From: Bacteroidaceae bacterium
Lineage (GTDB): Bacteria; Bacteroidota; Bacteroidia; Bacteroidales; Muribaculaceae
NCBI GenBank assembly: GCA_021768245.1
Contig: JAETNO010000009.1
Coordinates: 26,598 to 90,597 of the forward strand
Direction of reading: 5' to 3'
Length of the DNA: 64,000 bases
The notes beneath the pieces are model-generated. The model saw nothing but the letters and a program-made list of their open reading frames with translations, was not told the DNA's origin and did no database searches. Below are positions 18,184-27,227 of the stretch, one piece after another (positions within the stretch are counted from its first letter, which is position 1; each line of letters starts with the position of its first letter). The position numbers and the translations under genes were made by a program.

Positions 18184-19386
18184 TTATTTCTGAGCTTCGA
18201 TAGTTACGGCGCGGTCGAGAGAAACGAACTTCTCGCCCATGTCGTTGAGGTTGCCGTTGTTGACAGTAACGTCGAGCTGAGAGGGGTTCACACCGTTGCG
18301 GAGGAGCACCTTTTCAACACCGTTTGCACGAGCGTGACGGAGACGGTCGTTAACCTGGTCAGAACCGGTATAGTTATCGGCCCAACCTGTCACAGTGTAT
18401 TTCTGGTTGGGGTTAGCCTTCATCACTTCAGCTACAGCACCAAGCACCTTGTTGTCCACACGGGAAAGGCGTGAGTTGCCGATAGTGTAGTAGATAGTGC
18501 AGAGAGGACCTTCCTTGGCTTCAACCTTTTCAACGGGACGGTTGAGGCAGTCGCGGAGCTGACGCTCGAGGTCGGAGATGCGGGCGTTTGCAGCCTGGAG
18601 ACGGGCTTCAACTTCGTCGCAGTTTGCAGCGGGAGGACACACGGGAACCACGGGAGCTGACCATGTGCTCTTGTTGAAGTTGTAGGTAAGACCGAGGTAA
18701 GCCTGAAGATCCATATACTGCTTGGTAGCACCACGATAGATGTCATCTGTGAGGACTACGCCACGGAGGTCGAGATATAGGCTCACATGTTTGTTGAGAG
18801 CGAAGTTGTTGATAAGACCTACATGGGCGGTGAGGTTCTTGTTGTGACCGTTGGTCCAACCGTCGCGTTCGCCATTTGACTTGAAGTCGGGAATATACTG
18901 CACATTCATGCCGGCACCACCATAGAGAATACCGTTGTAGACACGACCGGGACGGTAGCCACACCACCAGTTGGTGAGGTTGACCATAGCGTCGAAGTTG
19001 AGGCCGAATTCATTACGCTTGCCACGTACTTTATCGCCTTCCCAACCGGCATAGTAGCCTACGCCTCCCCTTTCAGGATTATAGATGCCCTTAACCTGAG
19101 TGAAGTTGAGACCTCCACGGAGACCTACGATGGGCGAGAACCACTTACCTACCCAGAAACCTGCGTTGGGAGCGAAACGGTTAAAGAAATTACGTTCGGA
19201 ATTGTCATGACGGAAGTAGTAGTTCATACCACCTTCAACCGATATGAACCAATTGTTTGAGAAGCTATTGAGAATATAGCCCTGAGCGGGATCCTCTACA
19301 TAGCTAACTTCTTGGTTGCTCTGAGCCAAAGCGCTTTGACCCATGAAAAGAGCAGCTACCAAGCCAAGGATAGCACTTTTTTTCAT
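18184..19386 (-). CDS. OmpA family major outer-membrane protein
   Basis: A 400-residue porin-like protein. It has a signal peptide (1-21, ending SALAQ), an N-terminal beta-barrel (about 40-235), a short coiled coil (about 258-282, EVEARLQAANARISDLERQL) and a C-terminal OmpA peptidoglycan-binding domain (about 295-400, with ADNYTGSDQVNDRLRHARA). This matches the abundant Bacteroidales OmpA-type outer-membrane proteins that tie the outer membrane to the wall. It is a single-gene unit: a -7 box upstream (19460-19467) and a strong terminator downstream. Confidence 0.9.
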   Translation of the reverse strand: MKKSAILGLVAALFMGQSALAQSNQEVSYVEDPAQGYILNSFSNNWFISVEGGMNYYFRHDNSERNFFNRFAPNAGFWVGKWFSPIVGLRGGLNFTQVKGIYNPERGGVGYYAGWEGDKVRGKRNEFGLNFDAMVNLTNWWCGYRPGRVYNGILYGGAGMNVQYIPDFKSNGERDGWTNGHNKNLTAHVGLINNFALNKHVSLYLDLRGVVLTDDIYRGATKQYMDLQAYLGLTYNFNKSTWSAPVVPVCPPAANCDEVEARLQAANARISDLERQLRDCLNRPVEKVEAKEGPLCTIYYTIGNSRLSRVDNKVLGAVAEVMKANPNQKYTVTGWADNYTGSDQVNDRLRHARANGVEKVLLRNGVNPSQLDVTVNNGNLNDMGEKFVSLDRAVTIEAQK

Positions 19387-19459
19387 AATAATTTAAATTA
19401 AATTATTGTAAATAGTTGAATAATTTGATTTTCTGTTCGTAGAATCGTATTTCAGAGGT

Positions 19460-19467
19460 CAAAGGTA
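19460..19467 (-). promoter_or_regulatory. -7 box TACCTTTG of the OmpA gene
   Basis: TACCTTTG on the minus strand fits TAnnTTTG and would give a leader of about 65 nt. No TTG was seen at the standard -33 spacing. A strong promoter is expected for such an abundant protein. Confidence 0.5.
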
Positions 19468-19652
19468 TAACAAATTTTTCACACTTTCTAAAATCAGAGC
19501 AAATTTTCTTTAACAAAAGCTAATTTTCTGACATTTTGACCAATTTTACACCGTTGATATGGCATTATTAGGCAAAATTGGAGAACAAAATGCCGTTTCA
19601 GATAGAGTTTAATAGCAAAAGTCAAATAAACTCTAATAAACTGTTTAAGCAA

Positions 19653-19688
19653 AGCGTCCCCGCCCCACTAATGCGGGGCAAGGACGCT
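19653..19688 (-). terminator. Terminator after transketolase
   Basis: AGCGTCC-C-CGCCCC, loop ACTAAT, then GCGGGGC and GGACGCT form a long GC-rich hairpin 35 nt after the tkt stop. The U tract on the minus strand is weak (TTTGCTTAAACAG), but position and stability support a terminator. Confidence 0.7.
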
Positions 19689-19723
19689 TACTGTTATCTG
19701 TCAATTACCTAAGAGCTTATATA

Positions 19724-21754
19724 TCAAGCAAGGAATTTATCGACAAGCGATTTGACATGAGCGGCAGTGAAGCCGAATTTCTCGTCGAGCACCTTATAGG
19801 GAGCCGAAGCGCCGAAGTGGTCAAGACCGAAAATCATGCCGTCGGCACCCACTACGCTACGGAGCGTGGAGGGAAGACCGGCCGTGAGGCCAAAGGTCGG
19901 AACACCGGGAGTGAGAACTGCCTTGCGATAGTCTGCATCCTGATTGAGGAAAAGGCCAATAGAAGGCACTGAAACCACGCGTGCTTTCTTGCCCTGCTCC
20001 GCGAGTTGGGCTGCAACCTCACAAAGGAGCGAGACTTCCGAACCGTTGGCAACAAGGATAACGTCGGGCTCGGCGGCATCAACCACTGTATAGCCACCGC
20101 GACGACAACCGGCATTGGCTTCCGCGAAACGGTCGCCTGAAGCTGCGGGAAGGTCAGGAAGGTTCTGACGGGAGAGCACGAGGGCGGAAGGAGTGGCGAA
20201 GTTCTCCATTGCCATAGCCCAGGCCACGGAAGTCTCGGCTGCGTCGGCAGGACGGAGAACGAGCATAGAGGGCTGACCGTTGAAGTTGCGGAGCTCTTCC
20301 ATGAGACGGAGCTGAGCTTCCTGTTCTACCGGCTCGTGAGTGGGACCGTCCTCGCCTACACGGAAGGCGTCGTGAGTCCAGATGTATTTCACGGGAAGCT
20401 CCATGAGAGCGGCCATGCGGACAGCGGGTTTCATATAGTCACTGAACACGAAGAATGTGCCACAGGCTCCTATGACACCTCCGTGGAGCACGATACCGTT
20501 CATCACGGCAGCCATTGTAAGCTCTGACACGCCTGCGTGAAGGAAAGCGCCCGAGAAGTCACCGTTGGTGAAAGGATGGGTTTTCTTAAGGAAGGCATCA
20601 GTCTTATCGGAGTTGGCAAGGTCGGCGGAAGAGACAATCATATTGTTGACCTTCTCGGCGAGAACAGCAAGGACGTCGGCGGAAGCCTGACGTGAAGCGA
20701 TATTGGCTTTATGGGGTATAGCCTTCCAGTCGATTTCAGGGAGCTTGTTGTCGAGGAAGGTGTGCAGTTCCTTTGCAAGTTCGGGATTGGCTGCTTCCCA
20801 GGCGGCCTGCTCGGCACGCTTGGCCCTGACGATTTCACGGAGCTCGTTGCGACGGGCCTCATAAAGGGCCTTTACATCGTCGAAAATCACGAAGGGATTC
20901 TCGGGGTCAGCGCCAAGATGCTTCATTGTCTCAGCATAGTCGGCACCCGACGCGCTAAGAGGCTGTCCGTGGGTCGAGCACTGGCCTTCGAAGTTGGAGC
21001 CATCGGCCTTAACCACGCCACGGCCCATCACTGTATGACCGATAATGATAGTCGGACGCTCCTTTTCAGCCTGAGCGGCTACGATAGCCCCGGCAATCTC
21101 AACGGGGTCATTACCGTTGATTTCAATCACGTTCCAATGCCATGCACGATATTTGGCGGCAACATCCTCACGGTCTACAGCGTCGACCATGGTGGAAAGC
21201 TGAACGCGGTTGCTGTCATAGAACATGATGAGGTTGTGAAGGCCGAGATAGCCTGCAAGACGTCCGGCACCCTGGGAGATTTCCTCCTGGATACCACCGT
21301 CGGAGATAAACGCATAAGTCTTATGGCTCATCCACTCGCCAAAGCGCGCGGTGAGGAAGCGCTCTGCGATAGCACAGCCCACAGCCATGGTGTGGCCCTG
21401 ACCGAGGGGACCCGAAGTGTTTTCCACGCCACGTTCGGGATGGAGTTCGGGATGGCCGGGAGTCGGAGAGCCCCACTGACGGAACTGGGCGAGTTCGTCG
21501 AGAGTATAATGCCCGAAGAGAGCGAGAACGCTGTAGAGCATAGGAGACATATGGCCCGGATCAAGGAAGAAGCGGTCGCGTCCGAGCCACTTTCCATCGT
21601 CGGGGTCAGTGATAAGGAACTGCGAATAGAGCACATTTACAAAGTCGGCGCCACCCATAGCGCCACCGGGATGTCCGGATTTTGCTTTCTCAACCATCGA
21701 GGCAGCGAGGACACGGATATTGTCGGCTGCGTGGTTTATTGCTGTCAGATTCAT
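19724..21754 (-). CDS. tkt: Transketolase
   Basis: A 676-residue transketolase of the pentose phosphate pathway, moving two-carbon units between sugar phosphates with thiamine diphosphate. Motifs in order: SGHPGGAMG near residue 26, the thiamine-diphosphate region ISDGGIQEEISQG near 150, HDAFRVGEDGPTHEP near 455, and the C-terminal domain with VANGSEVSL. Full length; the start matches the family. It is a single-gene unit with its own terminator, and lies downstream of a candidate structured RNA on the same strand. Confidence 0.95.
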   Translation of the reverse strand: MNLTAINHAADNIRVLAASMVEKAKSGHPGGAMGGADFVNVLYSQFLITDPDDGKWLGRDRFFLDPGHMSPMLYSVLALFGHYTLDELAQFRQWGSPTPGHPELHPERGVENTSGPLGQGHTMAVGCAIAERFLTARFGEWMSHKTYAFISDGGIQEEISQGAGRLAGYLGLHNLIMFYDSNRVQLSTMVDAVDREDVAAKYRAWHWNVIEINGNDPVEIAGAIVAAQAEKERPTIIIGHTVMGRGVVKADGSNFEGQCSTHGQPLSASGADYAETMKHLGADPENPFVIFDDVKALYEARRNELREIVRAKRAEQAAWEAANPELAKELHTFLDNKLPEIDWKAIPHKANIASRQASADVLAVLAEKVNNMIVSSADLANSDKTDAFLKKTHPFTNGDFSGAFLHAGVSELTMAAVMNGIVLHGGVIGACGTFFVFSDYMKPAVRMAALMELPVKYIWTHDAFRVGEDGPTHEPVEQEAQLRLMEELRNFNGQPSMLVLRPADAAETSVAWAMAMENFATPSALVLSRQNLPDLPAASGDRFAEANAGCRRGGYTVVDAAEPDVILVANGSEVSLLCEVAAQLAEQGKKARVVSVPSIGLFLNQDADYRKAVLTPGVPTFGLTAGLPSTLRSVVGADGMIFGLDHFGASAPYKVLDEKFGFTAAHVKSLVDKFLA

Positions 21755-21903
21755 GGTTTATATAATATGTATGGATTATTACATTGAAGCGTGATAATGT
21801 GCACGATTGAATGGCACAGGGCTGTCGGACAGAAGAAAGAGATGTTGACGGCTTATTGTACGGGGACGGCTGGAACACCGCTAAAAACGCACTGAAAGCC
21901 TTG

Positions 21904-21911
21904 CAAATATA
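21904..21911 (-). promoter_or_regulatory. -7 box TATATTTG before transketolase
   Basis: TATATTTG on the minus strand fits TAnnTTTG and would start a tkt leader of about 145 nt. It lies only 12 nt after the 31-bp inverted repeat, so the repeat is either an upstream terminator or a site that affects this promoter. No standard -33 TTG was found. Confidence 0.45.
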
Positions 21912-21922
21912 CAAATTAAAAA

Positions 21923-21953
21923 CGAATTCCTTGTCATAATGACAAGGAATTCG
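21923..21953 (-). terminator. 31-bp perfect inverted repeat with minus-strand U tract
   Basis: CGAATTCCTTGTCA, TAA, TGACAAGGAATTCG: 14-bp perfect arms. On the minus strand the hairpin is followed directly by TTTTT. It ends the array of hairpins at 21974-22183 in the same direction, which makes a terminator for that candidate RNA the best reading. An operator for tkt is the alternative. Confidence 0.6.
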
Positions 21954-22400
21954 ACACACAATAGTAACAAATAATAGATGCACCGCTTTTCACAAAGAGG
22001 ATTACCATCTATGGGGTTTTGATCCTGCGGAAAAAGCGCAGGAATCAAAATCTTCATACTCCCGGAGAGCAAAGAGGGAGACAATGGGGAGGGGACTTCG
22101 GATGGGGCTATAAGCCTTTTCATCCTATATGCTCGTTAGTTGAAGCCCCCTGAAAGCCGGGGCCGGCTGAATCCGACGAGCATTTCGGCACTACGCAGAC
22201 AAACTTTCCACGCATGGCGGCCTCTCAGACTATATCTTTACAAGATTGTCAAGTCGCGGGTAGAGGGGGGGAAGGCTGACTTTCCGTTGAGGGGGGAAGG
22301 GAAGTCGGTCCGAAGCTTTTCATTGAGTTTTTAAGAGAGAGTACCGCAAAATCCTCTTGACAGCGGAGGGGAATCGTTTCAGTTTGAATTTGTAGATTTA
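21954..22400 (-). ncRNA. Candidate structured RNA: array of five hairpins upstream of tkt
   Basis: Five hairpins follow each other without a credible gene: 22129-22183 (8-bp arms ATGCTCGT/ACGAGCAT enclosing AGCCGG/CCGGCT), 22100-22125 (GGATG/CATCC enclosing GGCT/AGCC), 22059-22080 (CTCCC/GGGAG), 22017-22050 (TTTTGAT and CCTGCG arms with one bulged base) and 21974-22012 (ATAGATG/CATCTAT). The terminator-like repeat at 21923-21953 follows on the minus strand. I looked for the conserved cores of tmRNA, RNase P RNA, SRP RNA and the TPP riboswitch and did not find them. The 5' end is not defined; the right limit given is a guess. Confidence 0.45.
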
Positions 22401-22875
22401 TGGTTGTTATTACGAGATTATGAGATGTTATTGCAGATGCTTTTATGTTTTTTAATTAGGATGTTTTTACAGATTGAATGATTAAAGACTTCAAAAGTCT
22501 ACAGAATTGCGACACAAATTTAAGGAATGTTGCTGAATTGACAACAATAGTTTGTAAAAAATTTTCATAAAAATTTACGTTCTGGCATATGCAGAAGCCA
22601 TACGGCAACAAAAAACGGAAATTTAACCAAATTTTAGTTCTCTTTTTTACATCGTGTAATCAGTGCCCGTGAAAGGCTCATTCGGGTTTCACATTTAATG
22701 ACATATAATATAAATTACACAAAAAAAATATTTAACTTTGCTGAACAAAGTGCGGAAGCACGGATTTAAATCCGATTTTCTCTCCGCATGACGACAACAA
22801 TAGTTCATATACAGTTATAAACGGACCCTAAAACAAATAATAAATAACAAATATTCTTCTACCTAAATCAAAAAA
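22401..22875. other. AT-rich leader region of the sugar transporter
   Basis: No reading frame of note. The stretch is AT-rich with runs of A and T and holds TAACTTTG at 22733-22740. The next 135 nt up to the start codon would be an untranslated leader. No riboswitch was recognised. Confidence 0.4.
22733..22740 (+). promoter_or_regulatory. -7 box TAACTTTG of the MFS transporter gene
   Basis: TAACTTTG fits TAnnTTTG, 135 nt before the start codon. The region 19-21 nt upstream is A/T-rich and has no TTG. Confidence 0.5.
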
Positions 22876-24258
22876 ATGGAAACTAATGCAAAAAACAACA
22901 CGCGAGTAGTGGCGATAGTGGTGATGTTTTTCATCTTCGCCATGATATCGTTCGTGACCAACCTGGCAGCCCCAATCGGAACAATATGGGGGTATCAGTT
23001 CGAGGGAAATTCAGTGCTCGGCATGATGGGCAACATGATGAACTTCCTCGCATATCTGTTCATGGGTATCCCCGCCGGCAACCTACTGGTCAGAATCGGC
23101 TATAAGAAAACCGCGCTCCTCGCGCTCGGCGTAGGCGTGGTCGGACTGCTTGTCCAGTTCCTGTCGAGCGTAGTCGGGACCGACAATGTGGTGACTACAA
23201 TCACGTCGACCAACGCTGAAGGTGTGGCCCTCTCCTACCCTATCACTCTTAACTTCTTTATCTATCTTCTCGGCGCATTTATCTGCGGTTTCTGTGTCTG
23301 CATGCTCAACACGGTTGTAAACCCGATGCTCAACCTCCTCGGCGGCGGCGGCAACAAGGGCAACCAGCTCCTGCAATTCGGAGGAGCCCTCAACTCACTT
23401 TCAGGCACACTGACTCCTCTTTTCGTCGGCATGCTCATCGGCGTGCTCAGCAAGCAGACACAAATCGGCGACGTGAACCCTCTGCTCTTCATCGGCATCG
23501 GTATTTTTGCCGTAGCGTTCGTGATTCTGAGCTTCGTATCCATTCCTGAGCCAAACCTTTCAAAAGGGAAAAAGAAGGCCTACAGTCACTCACCCTGGAA
23601 TTTCCGCCACACCGTGCTTGGTGTAATCGGTATCTTCTTCTATGTAGGTATTGAAATCGGTATTCCCGGCACACTAAACTTCTACCTTGCAGACCAGAAG
23701 GCTACGGGTGCAGGCGTGGTAGGCGACGCATCGACAATCGCCGGCGCAATCGTCGCCATCTATTGGCTGCTTATGCTTGTCGGCCGTACGCTCTCAGGTT
23801 TCATCAGCGGCAGCATATCCTCACGCAAGCAACTTATAGCAGTGTCGGCCACAGCGATTGTCCTCGTTGTCATGGCAATCTTCATTCCCAAGACATCGAC
23901 TCTTCCCGTTCCCGAATTCCTCTATGAAGGGGGAGCCGAGGTGCCTGTCAGCGCGTTTCTCCTTATCCTGTGTGGCCTTTGCACCTCAATCATGTGGGGC
24001 GGCATCTTCAACCTCGCAGTGGAAGGTCTCGGCAAATATACCGCCCAGGCATCCGGCATATTCATGATGATGGTAGTCGGCGGCGGCGTCATGCCTCTCA
24101 TCCAAAGCGCAATCGCAAAGGCAAGCGGATATATGACTTCCTACTGGCTTGTGGTTGCCATGCTCGCATATCTGCTCTTCTACGGCCTTATCGGCAGCAA
24201 GAATGTCAATACGGACATTCCTGTGGAGGAAGAGCCCATCGACCCAAGGGACTTATAA
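22876..24258 (+). CDS. MFS sugar transporter, FucP-like
   Basis: A 460-residue major facilitator with 12 predicted membrane segments. The N-terminal half shows FVTNLAAPIGTIW and AYLFMGIPAGNLLVRIGYKK (the loop between helices 2 and 3, G-x-x-x-x-R-x-G-x-K-K). The best fit is the FucP/glucose-galactose H+ symporter group common in Bacteroidetes. No sugar-catabolism genes lie next to it, so the substrate cannot be read from context. It has its own -7 box and a strong terminator after it. Confidence 0.85.
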   Translation: METNAKNNTRVVAIVVMFFIFAMISFVTNLAAPIGTIWGYQFEGNSVLGMMGNMMNFLAYLFMGIPAGNLLVRIGYKKTALLALGVGVVGLLVQFLSSVVGTDNVVTTITSTNAEGVALSYPITLNFFIYLLGAFICGFCVCMLNTVVNPMLNLLGGGGNKGNQLLQFGGALNSLSGTLTPLFVGMLIGVLSKQTQIGDVNPLLFIGIGIFAVAFVILSFVSIPEPNLSKGKKKAYSHSPWNFRHTVLGVIGIFFYVGIEIGIPGTLNFYLADQKATGAGVVGDASTIAGAIVAIYWLLMLVGRTLSGFISGSISSRKQLIAVSATAIVLVVMAIFIPKTSTLPVPEFLYEGGAEVPVSAFLLILCGLCTSIMWGGIFNLAVEGLGKYTAQASGIFMMMVVGGGVMPLIQSAIAKASGYMTSYWLVVAMLAYLLFYGLIGSKNVNTDIPVEEEPIDPRDL

Positions 24259-24272
24259 TTAGGAAAAACAAA

Positions 24273-24323
24273 AATAATCAGCCACGACATTTGCATCTAC
24301 GCGCCATGTCGTGGCTGATTATT
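24273..24323. terminator. Bidirectional terminator between MFS gene and minus-strand small gene
   Basis: 18-bp perfect arms (24273-24290 and 24306-24323; inner part GCCACGACAT/ATGTCGTGGC) with a 15-nt loop. A-rich sequence precedes it and T-rich sequence (ATTTTATT) follows it, so it can end transcripts from both sides. Confidence 0.85.
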
Positions 24324-24364
24324 TTATTAGCGGAATTTTAAAATATGCTTATCCCGGGAAGACA

Positions 24365-24679
24365 TCAGTTAATCGGTTGGTCAAGCGGGCTGCGGGGAGA
24401 ATATAATTCAGGTTTCTTATTCCGCTTTACGCCCTGCTTAACACCGGATTTATTAGCCTTGACAGGACTGGAAGAAGGGAACAAGGAATCACTGTCGGCG
24501 CGCATTGACGGGACCAAAGAGACAGAGGAGCCAGCCGGGAGCACGCTGTCGTCAACAGGACTTATGATATCGGTTGAAACCGCATTGCCCCTACGGACAT
24601 AAACACCATAAGCAAGAAGCAAAACTATCAGGATTGACAATAAAATGAGGCCTCGGCGCTCGCCTGGAGTAACTTTCAT
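24365..24679 (-). CDS. Small single-pass membrane protein of unknown function
   Basis: A 104-residue protein starting MKVTPGERRGLILLSIL. One membrane segment covers residues 9-28 (GLILLSILIVLLLAYGVYVR), followed by a Ser/Pro-rich periplasmic tail. A longer frame overlaps rplQ and is not used. It follows the rplQ terminator, so it is probably transcribed separately or at low level by read-through. No domain is recognised. Confidence 0.6.
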   Translation of the reverse strand: MKVTPGERRGLILLSILIVLLLAYGVYVRRGNAVSTDIISPVDDSVLPAGSSVSLVPSMRADSDSLFPSSSPVKANKSGVKQGVKRNKKPELYSPRSPLDQPIN

Positions 24680-24700
24680 ACTGGAGTAATAACATATAAA

Positions 24701-24736
24701 AAAATCTCCGCCTGCCGATTGGCTGACGGAGATTTT
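24701..24736 (-). terminator. Terminator of the ribosomal supercluster after rplQ
   Basis: AAAATCTCCG (24701-24710) pairs with CGGAGATTTT (24727-24736) around a 16-nt loop; on the minus strand the stem runs into TTTTTTTATATG. It lies 22 nt after the rplQ stop. Confidence 0.8.
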
Positions 24737-24758
24737 ATGAATATTCTCTTGCCGGAAA

Positions 24759-25256
24759 TTATTCAGCTGCGGGTGCTTCTGCTGCAGGGGTCTCCGTTGC
24801 TGCGGGTGCTTCTGCTGCGGGAGCGGCGTTCTTGCCACCACGACGAGAACGGCGGGTGCGGGTTGATTTCTTAGCACCGTTGTCCTTAAGCATGTTTTCG
24901 TTGTAGTCAACGAGTTCGATGAAGCAAGTCTGAGCGTTGTCACCGAGACGGTTGCCGGTCTTGAGGATGCGGGTATAGCCACCGGGACGGTTAGCAATTT
25001 TCTGAGCGATTTCGCGGAAAAGCTCAGTCACGGCCTCCTTGTTCTGGAGATGAGCGAACACGAGGCGGCGATTGGGAGTCGAGTCTTCCTTAGCGCGGTT
25101 GATGAGGGGCTCAGCGTACATGCGGAGGGCTTTGGCCTTGGCGAGAGTTGTGAAGATGCGTTTGTGCATAATCAGCGAAATCGTCATGTTGGCGAGCAGA
25201 GCGTCGCGATGAGCCTTCTTGCGACTGAGGTGATTGAATTTTTTATTGTGTCTCAT
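24759..25256 (-). CDS. rplQ: 50S ribosomal protein L17 with Ala-rich tail
   Basis: L17 sits near the exit tunnel of the 50S subunit. The conserved domain is residues 1-125 ([20 protein letters not shown]). The last 35 residues are a low-complexity Ala/Pro/Glu tail (repeats of APAAE/TPAAE), encoded by imperfect 20-nt-scale repeats; such tails occur in Bacteroidetes r-proteins. Last gene of the alpha group, 8 nt after rpoA. Confidence 0.95.
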   Translation of the reverse strand: MRHNKKFNHLSRKKAHRDALLANMTISLIMHKRIFTTLAKAKALRMYAEPLINRAKEDSTPNRRLVFAHLQNKEAVTELFREIAQKIANRPGGYTRILKTGNRLGDNAQTCFIELVDYNENMLKDNGAKKSTRTRRSRRGGKNAAPAAEAPAATETPAAEAPAAE

Positions 25257-25264
25257 CGTTATAA

Positions 25265-26257
25265 TTACTCTTTATCAAGTTTATATTTTGAAATGTCCAT
25301 TCCGAACGAGAGGTTGAGGTTTGCCAGGAGCTCGTCGAGCTCGGTCAGGGACTTCTTACCAAAGTTACGGAATTTCAGGAGGTCGGTCTTATTGAAGACC
25401 ACGAGTTCACCAAGGGTCTCGACTTCAGCGCTCTTGAGGCAGTTGAGTGCGCGGACAGAGAGGTCCATATCCACAAGCTTGCTCTTGAGGAGCTGGCGCA
25501 TGTGGAGCACTTCTTCGTCAAATTCCTCTTCGCCGTCAGCCTCGTCTGTCTCAAGAGTAATCTTTTCGTCAGAGAATAGCATGAAGTGATAGATGAGGAT
25601 TTTTGCCGCTTCCTTAAGCGCGTCTTTTGGGAGAATCGAACCGTCGGTGGTGATTTCAAGTGTGAGCTTGTCGTAGTCGGTCTTTTGATCAACGCGGAAG
25701 TTCTCCACCGTGTATTTCACATTCTGAATTGGGGTGTAGATTGAGTCGATTGCGAGGACGTCGATAGCATCGTTTGCGTTACGGTTTTCCTCTGCGGGCA
25801 CCCAACCGCGCCCCTTGTTAATTGTGAGATCGATAGTGAAGCTGGCGCTCGGATCCAAATGACAGATGACGAGGTCGGGGTTCAGGACTTCGAATCCTGA
25901 GAGGACTTTGCCAATGTCACCGGCTGTGAACTCTTCCTGGCCTGACACAGTGATGGTAGCCTTTTCAAAATCGGTATCTTCAACCGTTTGCTTGAGGTTG
26001 ACTTTCTTGAGGTTAAGAATGATGTTTGTGACATCTTCCTTGACGCCGGGGATAGTGTCAAACTCGTGTTTCACGCCGTCGATGCGAATCGACGAGATGG
26101 CGAAACCTTCGAGCGAGGAGAGAAGGATGCGACGCAGGGCGTTGCCAATGGTTATACCATATCCCGGTTCCAATGGCTTAAACTCAAATTTACCGAAATG
26201 ATTATCGGCTTCCAACATGAGGACTTTGTCGGGTTTCTGGAATGCTAAAATAGCCAT
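25265..26257 (-). CDS. rpoA: RNA polymerase alpha subunit
   Basis: 330-residue alpha subunit. The N-terminal domain (about 1-230, with [17 protein letters not shown]) forms the dimer that holds beta and beta'. An acidic linker ([14 protein letters not shown]) leads to the C-terminal domain with helix-hairpin-helix repeats ([19 protein letters not shown] and [12 protein letters not shown]) that contacts UP elements and activators. In the usual place between rpsD and rplQ. Confidence 0.97.
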   Translation of the reverse strand: MAILAFQKPDKVLMLEADNHFGKFEFKPLEPGYGITIGNALRRILLSSLEGFAISSIRIDGVKHEFDTIPGVKEDVTNIILNLKKVNLKQTVEDTDFEKATITVSGQEEFTAGDIGKVLSGFEVLNPDLVICHLDPSASFTIDLTINKGRGWVPAEENRNANDAIDVLAIDSIYTPIQNVKYTVENFRVDQKTDYDKLTLEITTDGSILPKDALKEAAKILIYHFMLFSDEKITLETDEADGEEEFDEEVLHMRQLLKSKLVDMDLSVRALNCLKSAEVETLGELVVFNKTDLLKFRNFGKKSLTELDELLANLNLSFGMDISKYKLDKE

Positions 26258-26274
26258 GGATCTTAATTTATTGA

Positions 26275-26880
26275 TTATTTAGAATACAACTCGACGATAA
26301 GCTGCTCTTTGATGTTCTCGGGGATATCTTCACGGGCGGGAACGTGGAGGAACTTACCTGCCTTAACGTTTTCGTCCCACTCAAGCCAAGGATATTTGCT
26401 GTGGTTAAAACCGGCGAGAGCGTCGGCAATTACTTCGAGAGACTTGGATTTTTCACGTACGCCTACAACGTCGCCGGGATTAACTGCATAGGATGCGATG
26501 TTGACAACCTTACCGTTGACCACGATGTGGCGGTGAAGCACGAGCTGACGGGCAGCTGCACGGGTAGGAGCGATGCCGAGACGATAGACTACATTGTCGA
26601 GACGGCCTTCGAGAAGCTGGAGAAGGATTTCACCTGTGATACCCTTAGAACGCGAAGCTTTGTCGAAGAGGTTGTGGAACTGCTTCTCAAGCACGCCGTA
26701 GGTGTATTTAGCTTTCTGCTTCTCACGGAGCTGGACACCATACTCGGAAGTTTTCCTTCTCTTGTTGAGTCCGTGCTGGCCCGGGGGATAATTCTTCTTG
26801 GCGAGGACTTTGTCTTCACCGAAGATTGGTTCGCCGAACTTGCGGGCGATTTTGGTACGTGGACCTGTGTATCTTGCCAT
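26275..26880 (-). CDS. rpsD: 30S ribosomal protein S4
   Basis: 201-residue S4, which starts assembly of the 30S 5' domain. The S4 RNA-binding domain is in the middle ([21 protein letters not shown]). No zinc cysteines in the N-terminus, so the zinc-free form. A 347-nt spacer separates it from rpsK, far longer than other spacers in this cluster, and may be a regulatory leader. Confidence 0.97.
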   Translation of the reverse strand: MARYTGPRTKIARKFGEPIFGEDKVLAKKNYPPGQHGLNKRRKTSEYGVQLREKQKAKYTYGVLEKQFHNLFDKASRSKGITGEILLQLLEGRLDNVVYRLGIAPTRAAARQLVLHRHIVVNGKVVNIASYAVNPGDVVGVREKSKSLEVIADALAGFNHSKYPWLEWDENVKAGKFLHVPAREDIPENIKEQLIVELYSK

Positions 26881-27227
26881 TTTAGTTGATGTTTGAGATT
26901 GTCGGCGCTTCCTGCGTCAGAGACTTTGAAGGAAAAGGCTTGCGTGGTGACAGCCGCGACCACAGAGAGGTGAATAAAAATGTGGTCTATTTCACTATGA
27001 AACCTTGTCTTCCTAAAGTTTCAAACCTTGATTCCCTTTTGACAGTGAATCTCCGGTCTGATGGAGGGAAGCACCTTGGTGTAAAATTGAATAATCAAAA
27101 TTTACTTAATTCCTGCGGAGTTTCTACTCTTGACCCTTGATTTGATAGAAAGTGAGAGCCGAGGGCCGTGTTGGATGGGCAGAAACCTGCGGGAGATGAT
27201 TGTGACGCGTCCAGTGAGCGCGGATTA
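26881..27227 (-). promoter_or_regulatory. Long spacer before rpsD, candidate S4 leader
   Basis: A 347-nt gene-free stretch inside the alpha operon. Minus-strand hairpin GACCACA (26958-26964) / TGTGGTC (26981-26987) has 7-bp arms and a 16-nt loop. A GC-rich part near rpsD carries a sequence (26915-26937) that recurs in the spacer before rpsH. S4 represses the alpha operon in E. coli; that this spacer does the same is inference. Confidence 0.4.

Noticed and set aside
20711..21787. 358-residue plus-strand reading frame opposite transketolase
   Set aside because: Shadow frame of tkt caused by codon bias; no domain.
21881..22123. 80-residue minus-strand reading frame across the hairpin array
   Set aside because: It runs through the hairpins and the terminator-like repeat and shows no recognisable domain; structure of the DNA is a better explanation.
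22200..22260. CTGAGAGG on the minus strand as part of a TPP riboswitch before tkt
   Set aside because: The second conserved TPP element (TGATCTGG-like) is absent.
22140..22334. 64-residue plus-strand reading frame
   Set aside because: Low-complexity, basic, no domain, no promoter box close by.
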